A stretch of DNA of 64,000 nt from Berkiella sp963829835 (lineage in GTDB: Bacteria > Pseudomonadota > Gammaproteobacteria > Berkiellales > Berkiellaceae): contig CAWHKC010000004.1 of assembly GCA_963829835.1 (NCBI GenBank), positions 2,989,011 through 3,053,010 of the forward strand, in the 5' to 3' direction. The notes below the pieces were generated by a model. That model was given only the letters and a program-made list of their open reading frames with translations, was not told the DNA's origin and ran no database searches. Shown one piece after another: positions 40,873 through 51,100 of this stretch. The translations under genes were made by a program, and so were the position numbers. How positions within the stretch are numbered: position 1 is the stretch's first letter; the number at the start of each line of letters is the position of its first letter.

Positions 40873-41709
40873 TTATTTTAATTTCCTCAACACCAAAATC
40901 ATACGCCAGGATTCTTTTTCATTAGAAAAAGGAATGGATGTATCCCATTCACCTAAAGCATCAACAAGCTCAAAAACACCAGACAATTGGATCAATGCTT
41001 TCATTTCTTGGAAGGTATATTCTCTCTGAGAGCTGTGATCAACAATTTCACCAGATTCATGTGGTGTATGAAATTTTAAACGAACGGTTACGGTACGTAT
41101 TTGAGTAATAGGATCGAAAGGATCAGCTTCATCACCCCACTGTAACGAAACTTTTGTATCTCCTTCTGTGTAACTCCATTTTTCTTCCCAACGTTCTTCC
41201 CAAGTTTCTTCCCATTTCTTTTCCCATTCTGCCAAAGTGGATTTACCAACGGCAAAGAAATCGATTGGATGAGGCATTTCTAAAATGTAAATCCCTTTAG
41301 AATTCAAATTATCAGCCATTGTTTTAAGATGTAAAAGCATATCTTCATTTGTTAACAAATAACTGGTGCTAATCATAAAAATAGCGGCCAAATCAACTGG
41401 CTTTGGCGCTTTAAAATCTCTCATATCACCTTGAAAATAGTCTATTTTCGCATTTTCTTGGGCCGCCCGTTCTAGTCCATAGTCAACCATTTCTTGAGAG
41501 TAATCCATGGCAACCGAGGAAATCCCTCGCTTACTCATCTCGATAGCATTTGCAGCAGGACCTGCAGCAATATCTAAAAAAGAAGTAGGCATAACTCCAT
41601 TCAATTTTTTATAGATATCAATGAGGGTTTGATTTTCTTTGGCAAGTTCTTTGAATCTAAACAAAAGATCGTAAAAATAAGCTTTTGAATAAAACTTTTT
41701 ATGGCTCAC
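40873..41709 (-). CDS. class I SAM-dependent methyltransferase with a W-E-rich insert
   Basis: 278 residues. Motif I is FLDIAAGPAANAIEMSKRG, then SVAMDYSQEMVDYG and YFQGDMRDF; PVDLAAIFMISTSYLL and GIYILEMPHP complete the core. Between core strands is a curious run EWEKKWEETWEERWEEKW, made by a 12-bp DNA repeat, probably a surface helix. Substrate unknown. Confidence 0.85.
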   Translation of the reverse strand: MSHKKFYSKAYFYDLLFRFKELAKENQTLIDIYKKLNGVMPTSFLDIAAGPAANAIEMSKRGISSVAMDYSQEMVDYGLERAAQENAKIDYFQGDMRDFKAPKPVDLAAIFMISTSYLLTNEDMLLHLKTMADNLNSKGIYILEMPHPIDFFAVGKSTLAEWEKKWEETWEERWEEKWSYTEGDTKVSLQWGDEADPFDPITQIRTVTVRLKFHTPHESGEIVDHSSQREYTFQEMKALIQLSGVFELVDALGEWDTSIPFSNEKESWRMILVLRKLK

Positions 41710-41905
41710 AATTCAATATCCTTAGGGAGGCGCTTTTGGGGTCAAATCAGGAAAGAAGAGAATTTAGTATTTTTTAACCCATTAATCAATTTAGTTTTAA
41801 AGATAATTCATGAGTATGCTATCAAACACTTGTCAAAGACCATTTGACCTCCAGTCTTCACTGTGGCAATATCATTTCTGCTTACTAACTTAATATGCTA
41901 ACCTT

Positions 41906-43087
41906 ATGTATGAAGTAGATGTGCTCGTAATCGGTGCGGGTGCTGCTGGCCTTATGTGTGCCATTGAATCTGCGAAACGCAAACGCAGTGTTTTGATCAT
42001 TGAGCATACCAATAAGCCTGGTAAAAAAATCTTAATGTCTGGTGGTGGACGTTGTAATTTTACCAATTACAATGTAAGCCCTGATAAATACCTTTCTCAT
42101 AATCCCCATTTTTGTAAATCGGCTTTGAGCCGTTATACCCAATGGGATTTTATTTCACTTGTCAAAAAGCATCAGATCGCGTTTCACGAAAAGACACTTG
42201 GTCAATTATTTTGCGATGACAAAGCAAAAGATATCGTGAATATGTTATTAACTGAGTGCCACCAAGCTAGTGCTAAATTAAATCTCAATGAAAGCATTCA
42301 ATCGATTGAACGCCTTGAAGATAATAGTTTTAAAGTTATTTCTAGTCAAAACCAATACCGCTGCAAGTCTTTAGTGGTTGCCTGCGGGGGGTTATCCATC
42401 CCAACGATGGGCGCGACACCTTTTGGTTATAAAATTGCGGCGCAATTTGGGATTAAAGTCTGGCCAACGAGAGCTGGATTGGTTCCCGTTACTTGGCACA
42501 ATCATGATAAAGAACAATTTGAATCCCTTTCAGGGATCTCAAATGAGGCAGTAGTGACTTGTCAAAACCAAACCTTCAAAGAAAATATCTTATTTACCCA
42601 TCGTGGCTTAAGTGGCCCGGCTATTTTGCAAATTTCAAATTATTGGCAGCCTGGTCAAGATATTGTGATTAATTTATTGCCCCACTGCGATTTGCTTGAA
42701 ACACTAAAAATCGATCAAAAAAAATATCCTAAGCGATCACTTAAAGAATATCTTGGCGAACATATTACTAAAAGAGTGGTGAGTGCTTTCTTAGAGCCTG
42801 AACTTGCGAGTAAGCAGCTCGGCTCCTTCTCTTTTGCTGAATTTGAAAGCATCGCTCAACACTTCAACGCTTGGCACGTAAAACCCAATGGCACAGAAGG
42901 CTATCGAACGGCTGAAGTTACCTTAGGTGGTGTTGATTGCAATGCTATATCCTCCAAGACGATGGAAGCTAATGACGTTAAGGGCTTATATTTTGTTGGT
43001 GAAGTATTGGATGTCACAGGATGGCTGGGCGGGTACAATTTCCAATGGGCTTGGTCATCAGGTTGGGCGGCCGGTCAAGTAGCTTAA
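41906..43087 (+). CDS. NAD(P)/FAD-dependent oxidoreductase, YhiN/HI0933 family
   Basis: 393 residues. FAD-binding VDVLVIGAGAAGLMCAIESA, the family signature KPGKKILMSGGGRCNFTN, ACGGLSIPTMGATPFGY, and the C-terminal GLYFVGEVLDVTGWLGGYNFQWAWSSG. A widespread flavoprotein whose reaction is not settled. Weak ribosome site; two close ATGs are possible. Confidence 0.93.
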   Translation: MYEVDVLVIGAGAAGLMCAIESAKRKRSVLIIEHTNKPGKKILMSGGGRCNFTNYNVSPDKYLSHNPHFCKSALSRYTQWDFISLVKKHQIAFHEKTLGQLFCDDKAKDIVNMLLTECHQASAKLNLNESIQSIERLEDNSFKVISSQNQYRCKSLVVACGGLSIPTMGATPFGYKIAAQFGIKVWPTRAGLVPVTWHNHDKEQFESLSGISNEAVVTCQNQTFKENILFTHRGLSGPAILQISNYWQPGQDIVINLLPHCDLLETLKIDQKKYPKRSLKEYLGEHITKRVVSAFLEPELASKQLGSFSFAEFESIAQHFNAWHVKPNGTEGYRTAEVTLGGVDCNAISSKTMEANDVKGLYFVGEVLDVTGWLGGYNFQWAWSSGWAAGQVA

Positions 43088-43100
43088 AAAGCTTTATATC

Positions 43101-44300
43101 TTAATTTCTACATTTTTCATTTATCTGAAATTTTTCCGTTTTAATTAAATGAATCGTCAACATCAATCCTAAAACAACCGCCAAACACATCACCACAGCT
43201 ACCCTGCTGGGGTCTCCATTATAGAGATAACTGGTTAATCCAATTAATAATCCACACAACAGCGCCCTCATTCCCATAATGGCAGATGAAGCTGTTCCTT
43301 TTATATCCGGAAATATCTCAAGTGAGAAAGTGAAGATAATGCTATAACAAATGGCATTACCTAGACTAAAGAGAATAAGAAAGGCTGTAATGAAATAGGC
43401 AGAAAGAGAATATATAAAACTTGCGATGGTAAATAGGCTAATACTAGTGAAGTATATACTAGTGAATAATATGGTACATTTTTTAGTCCCATATTTTTTT
43501 ATAATCTTACTTGCAAAAAAACTCATTATTGAAAAAAAAGTGATAATGGCGCCTTGATGTAAAGTGTACTCAAAGGTTTTCATGCCAAAATGGTTCATAT
43601 ATAAAAAGGAAGCAGAACCTACAAAAGTCATATAAGCTGAATACAATAAACTTGGCACAATAGCTGCTGCAAGAAACGTTGAACAGTTAAATAATCTCTT
43701 ATAATCAGATATAATACTTTTAATTTGAAATTGCTTTGTTTGATTATTTGTTTCTGGCAACAAACAATACAATAAACTCCACGAAATCATACATATTATC
43801 GCAACAACGCCATAATTACCCCGCCAACCAATCGATTCATTGATAAAACCACCGGCAATTGGTGCAATCGATATCAAAATGGTTAAACAAGTATTCATAA
43901 TGCTAATAAGAGTAACTGCTTTATGTCCTTGATAAGTATCGGCGATCATGGCAAAAACAACCACCGCAGAAGTGCTAGCCCCTACCCCCTGAATAAAGCG
44001 GGTAAACAACAACCACGCCATCGTCGGTGCTATAACACAGCCTAGTGCCCCTGCCATCAATAAAGCATTACCTATTATCATGACTTTTCGTCGACCATAA
44101 CATTCAGACAAGGGTCCATAGATAAAACTAGCAATACTGAAACCGATAAAATTAAAAGCAATGGTTAACTGTATGATACCTTCAGAGACGTCAAAGTAAT
44201 CCGACATATCCGGAAAACTGGGTACTGAGATATCCACCTCAATACAGCAAGCAATAAGAGAAATAATAAACAAAAACGGTAAAAACCGACGTTTAGCCAT
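43101..44300 (-). CDS. MFS transporter, Bcr/CflA (drug efflux) type
   Basis: 399 residues, twelve membrane segments. Motif A-like GPLSECYGRRKVMIIGN follows the second helix, RFIQGVGAS is at helix 4 and PIAGGFINESIGWRGNY resembles antiporter motif C. Typical of Bcr/CflA-type drug or small-molecule exporters. The substrate is not predictable. A terminator hairpin lies between it and the upstream gene. Confidence 0.87.
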   Translation of the reverse strand: MAKRRFLPFLFIISLIACCIEVDISVPSFPDMSDYFDVSEGIIQLTIAFNFIGFSIASFIYGPLSECYGRRKVMIIGNALLMAGALGCVIAPTMAWLLFTRFIQGVGASTSAVVVFAMIADTYQGHKAVTLISIMNTCLTILISIAPIAGGFINESIGWRGNYGVVAIICMISWSLLYCLLPETNNQTKQFQIKSIISDYKRLFNCSTFLAAAIVPSLLYSAYMTFVGSASFLYMNHFGMKTFEYTLHQGAIITFFSIMSFFASKIIKKYGTKKCTILFTSIYFTSISLFTIASFIYSLSAYFITAFLILFSLGNAICYSIIFTFSLEIFPDIKGTASSAIMGMRALLCGLLIGLTSYLYNGDPSRVAVVMCLAVVLGLMLTIHLIKTEKFQINEKCRN

Positions 44301-44442
44301 AGGTTTAGCCCTTTAATTAAAAAGTTTGGGTAAGGTTTTGGAAAATGAGGAAAAAAGGAAAGTAAAAAGAAAGAATCGGATGAGGAATAGCTTGATGCAC
44401 TATTATATAAATATTACGTTAACAAAGGCAAGTCTATCCGAC

Positions 44443-44478
44443 AAAAGGGGGGTATTCAAGGATAATTTGAATACCCCC
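44443..44478 (-). terminator. rho-independent terminator
   Basis: On the minus strand GGGGGTATTCAA, an 8-base loop, TTGAATACCCCCC and TTTT. It begins nine bases after the stop of the 44487-45086 gene, so it ends that transcript and separates it from the MFS gene. Confidence 0.8.
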
Positions 44479-44486
44479 TACCTTAT

Positions 44487-45086
44487 TTATTTAATAATAC
44501 GAACATGATTCTTGAAATAATTATCTACTTTATCAATAGGAATTCTAAAGTCATCTGTATGTGATTTAATATGAATAGTATATTGAACAACAACACTGTC
44601 ATAGGGGCCTGATGCTGCATACATTTTAATCAATTCCATACGAGATTGATTTGTATAACCAATTACAGCGTATGCTTCATCATATTGGCCATTTGAAGTA
44701 TATTTTTCTTCAAGCACAATTGCATTTTGACCGCCTTGTTTTATGCCTTCTGAAATTGTTTTAACAATTTCCTTCGCTTTTATGCGTTTTCCGATATAAG
44801 GAATTACCGTAATAATTTCTGACCAAGCATAAGGATCTTTGTCTGTTGCGGGAATAAACTCCAGAAGATCACTATTAGCATTATCAAGTTTTTTAAAATT
44901 CTTTGGAATTTCAACTTTTAGGTTAATTTTTTCATTAACGACATTAACGGGGAATAAAAGCATTAGCGCATATGAGGGATGTTTTTTCTGTGCTTTATCA
45001 ATCATTTTTCCAGTACTTTGGCCATAGGCCAAAGAAGCATTCAACATGCTAAGTAAAACTAATAAAATAATATTGAGTCTTTTCAT
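44487..45086 (-). CDS. secreted hypothetical protein
   Basis: 199 residues with signal peptide (MKRLNIILLVLLSMLNASLAYG). The mature part is mixed alpha/beta (FKKLDNANSDLLEFIP; SEIITVIPYIGKRIKAKEIV; YTIHIKSHTDDFRIPIDKVD) without cysteine. It resembles uncharacterised exported Legionella proteins, but I recognise no named family. Single gene with its own terminator. Confidence 0.7.
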   Translation of the reverse strand: MKRLNIILLVLLSMLNASLAYGQSTGKMIDKAQKKHPSYALMLLFPVNVVNEKINLKVEIPKNFKKLDNANSDLLEFIPATDKDPYAWSEIITVIPYIGKRIKAKEIVKTISEGIKQGGQNAIVLEEKYTSNGQYDEAYAVIGYTNQSRMELIKMYAASGPYDSVVVQYTIHIKSHTDDFRIPIDKVDNYFKNHVRIIK

Positions 45087-45201
45087 TGAAAGTTAGTCTC
45101 TAAACATAATTAGGTAGTATATTTTAATCGAAGTCAATACGTTTATCAATTAGAAACTAGGATTAATATTGAATTTGACAGGACTTTTGAGCATCCGCCC
45201 A

Positions 45202-46494
45202 TTATAACTTTGCAGACGGCGGTGTCTTTTGTTTTTTCTCTGCTGGAGTTTCTGTCTTATTTTCTTTGCCAGCCTGAGTATCACTTTCAGCTCTTTCTCT
45301 GGCATGATGATGAGCAATAGCCTTTGCTCTTGGCGTTTGGACTTCTAGTTTTTGTTCCTCTTTTTGTTCTCGTCTTCTTCTCATTTCACCAGCCAATTCT
45401 CTAATTTTATCTTTAATATCAGGAGGTAATCCTGCTTTTTGCGCTTGCCGCTTAAATGTATTTATTTCGCGAAATCGATCGGCAATTTCTTCAATTACTG
45501 GCGCCTTAATTTCAAATAATTTCTCTTGTATGATTCTGCTTTCTAATTTATCTTGAATAGCTCTTAACCGTTTCAAAACTAAATCTAACGGAATTCTATC
45601 TTCCATTTTTCCTGTTCCGCCAAGTTCTTTTGCCTGCGAAAGCTCTTTAAAGATCTTCATTAACTCAACGACTTCTTGATTCACTATTTCAGGTGCTAAA
45701 TGTTCAGCGAATTCAAAATCTACACAAAAATCAATCGCCAATGAAAAACCATCGCTGCTTTTATCATACATGCGCTCTTTTTTTCCCAGGCGGTGCTGAG
45801 CAAACTGGACCGTTTCTGGAGCCCTATGCATATTCGTTATTTTCACTTCACTTGAATCATAAACCCTATCCTTTCCTGGAGATAGTATATAAGACATCCC
45901 AAAATCAATTACTTTAGCAGATTTAGTTTGTGGGTTATACAGTACATTGCCATTGTGGAGATCTCCATGAATAACACGTTTTTCATGCAAAGCCTGAGTT
46001 GCTTCAATGGTAGCGATAAAAGCTGTGATAGCTTCATTTAAAAGAAGTACTTTCGCACCAGGATTATCTATAATTTCTGGCGTTTTGCTTTTTTCAATTA
46101 AAGAAGTAAAGTAAGAGGCTAATGGTTTTCCAGCTATATAAGATTGCATAACATATAACATGACTTTTGAGGGATCTTCACTTTTTACTTCTATTAAATC
46201 AGCCTCTCTTCCCAAATGCCTCATAATTTCACATTCTTTTTCGATCTCAGCTCTTAATGCAGGGTACTCACTGTCACGACGATCGAGTGTCAGTAGTTTT
46301 GCAGCTAGTGCTTTTCCATCGCTTGTCAAAGCAACTGTGATTGTGCCAAATGACCCTTTTCCAATAAAAGCTGTAGGGCCTTGAACGCCTTCTTCCAATG
46401 GTGCTGCAGGTATTAATATATATTTTTTACCTGCGGGAGAAGTAATGGTATCTAATTCTAGCTCTTCAATAGCGTCTGGGCCTGAACGTTTCAT
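45202..46494 (-). CDS. eukaryotic-like Ser/Thr protein kinase, effector candidate
   Basis: About 430 residues; ATG 46494 is preferred since GGAGAA lies just upstream, over an in-frame TTG at 46506. All kinase landmarks are seen: glycine loop FIGKGSFGTITVAL (~45), ALAAKLL lysine (~66), E in EKECEIMRHL, catalytic loop VIHGDLHNGNVLY (~175), DFGMS (~197) and HRAPETVQ. No membrane helix follows, unlike bacterial PknB-type receptors. The C-terminal ~110 residues are charged coiled coil, ending with a K/E/T/P-rich tail (PAEKKQKTPPSAKL). The soluble form and hydrophilic tail fit a secreted effector; that is inference. Confidence 0.85.
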   Translation of the reverse strand: MKRSGPDAIEELELDTITSPAGKKYILIPAAPLEEGVQGPTAFIGKGSFGTITVALTSDGKALAAKLLTLDRRDSEYPALRAEIEKECEIMRHLGREADLIEVKSEDPSKVMLYVMQSYIAGKPLASYFTSLIEKSKTPEIIDNPGAKVLLLNEAITAFIATIEATQALHEKRVIHGDLHNGNVLYNPQTKSAKVIDFGMSYILSPGKDRVYDSSEVKITNMHRAPETVQFAQHRLGKKERMYDKSSDGFSLAIDFCVDFEFAEHLAPEIVNQEVVELMKIFKELSQAKELGGTGKMEDRIPLDLVLKRLRAIQDKLESRIIQEKLFEIKAPVIEEIADRFREINTFKRQAQKAGLPPDIKDKIRELAGEMRRRREQKEEQKLEVQTPRAKAIAHHHARERAESDTQAGKENKTETPAEKKQKTPPSAKL

Positions 46495-46661
46495 GAAATT
46501 CTCCAAACTGATCTCTTATATATGTAAGACTCAATTTGTTAATTAAAGTTCATTGATGATAACTTCAATTTAATCAAGCACTTTGACATATAACCAATAT
46601 CGTTATGGGTATTAGAACAATGGTCAGATGGGAGAAGACATGAAGGATTTAGATTAGCTAA

Positions 46662-46682
46662 CCCTCTCCACAAGGGAGAGGG
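46662..46682. repeat. CCCTCTCC/GGGAGAGGG hairpin repeat (REP-3)
   Basis: CCCTCTCCACAAGGGAGAGGG, a short intergenic palindrome of a type found in many proteobacterial genomes. It lies nine bases after the 3' end of the DUF4389 gene and could end its transcript. Confidence 0.8.
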
Positions 46683-46690
46683 AACGTGAA

Positions 46691-47008
46691 TTATCTATGC
46701 TTATGGTTATCTGCTTTAGGCCAAGCTTTAAAAGGAAAAGGCATTTCTTCTGTTACACCAGTGATAAAATGCACAATTGCGCTTGAATATAAACCTAAGG
46801 TATTACCAAAATGTTGAAGATGTTCATTAGGTCTTTTAAAAATTAATTCAGCCAAAAATTGAGCAAGCATCACAAAAAAAGTTACAAAAATCATGATATA
46901 GCTTGCCACTAAAAATACGAGGATATAAAGCCCTTTGATCCATGTTGCTTTAGTCTTGGCTTTAGATACAGTGTCTGTTGAAGTATGTTCATGTTCTATT
47001 GTAGTCAC
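46691..47008 (-). CDS. DUF4389 family membrane protein
   Basis: 105 residues. One or two membrane segments (GLYILVFLVASYIMIFVTFF and onward), then the family signature RPNEHLQHFGNTLGLYSS and FITGVTEEMPFPFKAWP. Function unknown. Single gene upstream of a REP-3 hairpin. Confidence 0.85.
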   Translation of the reverse strand: MTTIEHEHTSTDTVSKAKTKATWIKGLYILVFLVASYIMIFVTFFVMLAQFLAELIFKRPNEHLQHFGNTLGLYSSAIVHFITGVTEEMPFPFKAWPKADNHKHR

Positions 47009-47107
47009 GGTTTTGCCCCATTATGACGTATATGATCATTGCTATTAAATAGTCTAATTTAGGTTATCCAACTAATCAAGAAAGTATGGTTACTGTAAAT
47101 AAATAAG

Positions 47108-47944
47108 CTATGCTTTACCGCTTATTACAATTTCCATTTTCTGCGTTTTATTTAACTTTTTAAGTGCTAATTCCTTTTTAAGCGCTTGTCCTTTAGTTCC
47201 AACAGGTTGTTTAAAGACTAACCTTAAAGGTCCTTTGCCACGTAAATATTTTGCGGTTTTTTTATCCTGTGTTTGATGTTCTTTAAGCCTTCTTTCGACA
47301 TTCGTTGTAATTCCTGTATAGAGTTCTCCATTTTTAGTTTGGATCATATAAACATACCACTTTTCTGAATTTTTTTTATTAACAAAACATTCTTTTATAT
47401 GATCATTAACCAAACCCACCGCTTGCATATAGGCATAAATAATGGTGCTGCCAACAAATCGGAATCCCCTTTTCTTGAGATCTTTAGATATAGCATCACT
47501 TAATGATGTTTTAGTAGGATAATCTGACGTATTTTGAAAAGCATTAATAATAGGTTCAAAATTAACAAATTTCCAAATATATTTATCAAAAGAACCAAAT
47601 TCTTTCTGAATTTTTATAAATGCTTTAGCATTGGAAACCGTTGATTCGACTTTTAATCGATTGCGAACAATACCAGGATCTAGTAGGCATTTTTCAATTT
47701 TTGCTTTTGAAAATTTAGCGACTTTAGACGGGCTAAATTTTTCAAATACTTTACGATAGTGTTCCCGTTTATTAAGTATTGTTTCCCAACTAAGACCAGC
47801 CTGAGCGCCTTCTAAGGTAAGCATTTCAAAATGCTTGCTATCACGATGAACAGGCATTCCCCATTCTTTATCATGATAAGTCACATAGAGCGCATTCTTA
47901 GGATTAACCCAAGTACAACGCGTTTTAGTTAATTTGCTCGACAT
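47108..47944 (-). CDS. tag: DNA-3-methyladenine glycosylase I fused to a GIY-YIG nuclease domain
   Basis: About 278 residues from ATG 47944 (MSSKLTKTRCTWV). Residues 1-~190 are Tag: zinc ligands in RCTW, YHDKEWGMPVH and NDHIKEC, plus LEGAQAGLSWETILNKRE. Tag removes 3-methyladenine from DNA. Residues ~197-278 form a UPF0213/YhbQ-type GIY-YIG domain: WYVYMIQTKNGELYTGITTN, VERRLKEHQ, AKYLRGKGPLRLVF, KKELALKKL. The frame is continuous, so the fusion is real in this sequence. A combined base removal and strand nicking role is inferred. An in-frame start at 48031 adds 29 residues unlike Tag. Confidence 0.88.
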   Translation of the reverse strand: MSSKLTKTRCTWVNPKNALYVTYHDKEWGMPVHRDSKHFEMLTLEGAQAGLSWETILNKREHYRKVFEKFSPSKVAKFSKAKIEKCLLDPGIVRNRLKVESTVSNAKAFIKIQKEFGSFDKYIWKFVNFEPIINAFQNTSDYPTKTSLSDAISKDLKKRGFRFVGSTIIYAYMQAVGLVNDHIKECFVNKKNSEKWYVYMIQTKNGELYTGITTNVERRLKEHQTQDKKTAKYLRGKGPLRLVFKQPVGTKGQALKKELALKKLNKTQKMEIVISGKA

Positions 47945-48107
47945 AAATCCGTTCAGTCCCATTAACGTACTCAAATCAAATTTAACACTAAATGCATTTA
48001 AAAAGCAAAACATAACCCATATAACTAACATCGTGGATTTTCACACACATAATGGTAAACTAACCAACTTCTGTAAAAGCATATACTACAAGTTTGTTGG
48101 CTAATCA

Positions 48108-51100
48108 ATGATTAAATCTCCTTCTCCTTCCCCTACCATAGCAGCTGAAGCAACACCGAATGTTCCGGATCACAATGCGGTTCCTGAACTCATTGCAAAG
48201 AAAAAGAAAAATAGAAAGAAGAAGAAAAAGAAAGCCGTTACTGCTGTTTTAGTAGATGCGGGTGTACCTCAAAATTCCCCTGAGGCAGAACCAAAAACGC
48301 ATCAATTACATGAATTTCTTAACGAGGCAATGGATAAAAAGGCCTGTGTTGTCCTGGATGATTATTTTAAACTCTATCTTAAATACCGATCAGATCTTTT
48401 TCAAACACCTATAGCGAGATCAAAGACAATTGTAGATATATTGTCCATTCTTCAAGAAAAAAAAGCTTCTCTTGAAGAAGACATTAAAAGAATGAATGTC
48501 TTGCACGCAATATTATGTGGGATGGATTCACATAATGAAACATCAGCTATATCTGATTTAATTCTTTACCTTCTCTGGCATAGAATGCTTGCTGTCTATG
48601 ATGAATTCACTAGAATATATTCTACGGCTAATACAAGTATACTGGCAGAAATCTATAAAGAAGCAATTCTAGATTCTTCCATGCTTATAGAACACTATCG
48701 CCCAAAATTTGTATCTTATATTAAACTTCTAGAGCAAGAAGAACATAAAGAAACTGCCACTAAATTATATGAATTAACTAATGTCGGACTATGGGATTCC
48801 TTTAAATCCACTCTAAACATTGATTATTTTCATAGCGTCTTTCTCTTTAATATAGGCAGAATTGACGAAGCATCTAAACTAGATGATCGATTGGAATCAA
48901 ATATAAAAGTTGTTGATGAATCAACAGTTAGGTCGATCATGCAAAATGACCCTTCGAATGCCTATTCCAAAATGGACCTCAAACGAATAGAAGAAAACCT
49001 ACGGTCTGTTGTAAACTTGTGTTTAGCTGTAAATATTGAAAAGTTTTTCAGAGAAATAGTCAGTATATCATTGCCAGTTTCACAAGATATTTTAAGCGAC
49101 CTTCTAAAGAAATACGATTATATTTTTAACGATAAACGCATTATAGCAACCTTGGCATCTGTAATAAAAAGATGTGACCATATTTTAAGCGTTGGAAAAA
49201 TCCAAACGACACAACAGATAAAAGAAATTCAAGATTGCATTCATGTTGTTCAATTTTTATATCAAGAAGTTTTACCTCAACATCCAAAACTAACTCTTCA
49301 AAAAGATGAACTGCTATATAAACTTGTGGAACTGATTAACAAATCCATGAGTGATATATATGACGAATTAATAGAATCCAAAAATCCTGAATTAGTAGGT
49401 CATTATGTAGAATATTGTACATTTCTTGAAAAAAACTACAATGCGTATAGTCAAATCCAGCCCGCTTTTAATTTATTAATAATTTTGCTTTTAAAGAACA
49501 AGGAATCACAATATAAAAAGTTAACACAGTCATTGTTAAAAATGTGTTTTTTTCAAATAGTCATTGAAACTAAACAAGCATGTTTCTGTTATGCCTTAAG
49601 TGATAAAAATAAAGTTAAATCCGCACTCCAGCGTAGACAAAAAACGCTTGAATTTGCACGTACACATCTTAAAAATTTATCTTCTCGCAGTGGAACTCCT
49701 TTTCGTGATGCAACTAATTCACTTCTCATCTATGAATCGGTACAAAAGAAATTATTTGAGGAAACATCAAAAACTTCACAAGTTCAAACTGATCTAGAAT
49801 TTATCATCGCCTCTGTCGATGACATCATGCATTGCTCATCCTCTTCTGTAAATTTACAGCAATCAAAACAAAATGCAGCTCAACTGGATGTTCTAATACC
49901 TCTGGTGTTATCTTCATTCTTTGCTCCAGATTTTAATTCAAAAATTAAATCCTTTTTAAATTTAACATTCACCAAGATGCCATCACTTACGAGAAAGTAT
50001 GAGATACATCTTGACTCTGTAAATTTTCTGAAGAATGCGTCTAAATTATGCAAGAATTGGGTCAGCATTTATAAAAAAAGGGATGCTAAGTGTAACTATT
50101 TTGGGTATGAGAAATTTCATTACCATTTGGTTATTGAAAAATTAGAGCAATTGTCATTACTGTATGCTCAAAAAGCAGATGCCATTTTGGCACAAATTGA
50201 CAAATTGCCAGCAAGTAATGTATTGAAAGTTGTTCAAACGGGAACTTTGGCTCCTCAAAGTGAGGAATATCATCTTCTATTTGCGAGATTCAAAGAAAGC
50301 TATTTTCAAGATGAAGTTCAAACACAAAAAACAGTTGATGATATAGTACAATTTGTTGAAAATTCTGAGCATATCTCTCCCTTGGCAAGATTAAATATCA
50401 TTCATTTTCTATTACAATCCCTAAGCAAAGAACTCATTGCTAAAAACCCTCATCTATATGTCATATTATGGACCGATCTTGGGGAGTGTTGCACAGCCGC
50501 TTTTTATATTTGGGGACAAAACATTCCTGAAATAGGTAAATGTCACGAATTCAATGAAACCATCATGTTGTTTATATCACTTTATACACATTACAAAGTG
50601 CCATATCAAACACTTCTCAATCGAGTTTTAGCAGGAGATAAACCATCACCTGAATTTATGTCCCGACTAAAAGGCAATTTATTTTATCATCTAATATATT
50701 TTCTTCAAATAGAAGCTTCATATACTAACTTATCCTTTATCATTGGGAACACCGCACTAGCAGAAGAACAACTTGAAGAAATTAACCAAGCATTTTCAGA
50801 CTTAAAGCAGAGTATACCTAAGATTATTTGTGTTGATGGGGAACTCAGCGAAATTCAAGTGAAAACACTTTCTCATCTCGATGATGGCCTGATTGCTTTG
50901 AACAAAGAAGAGCAGTTCTTTGAACCAGACTCTGATCCAGGAACAATTTATCAATATTTACTTAACTTTGGCAAAAATCTTGAAGCGATACTTGAAAAAG
51001 CAATTCAACCTCTTAAACCATCAAATGAAGAACAGACACAGACACTACCCACACCCTTAATGCTATTGGAGAGTTTACTGTCAGACTCCTCAATTCCTTC

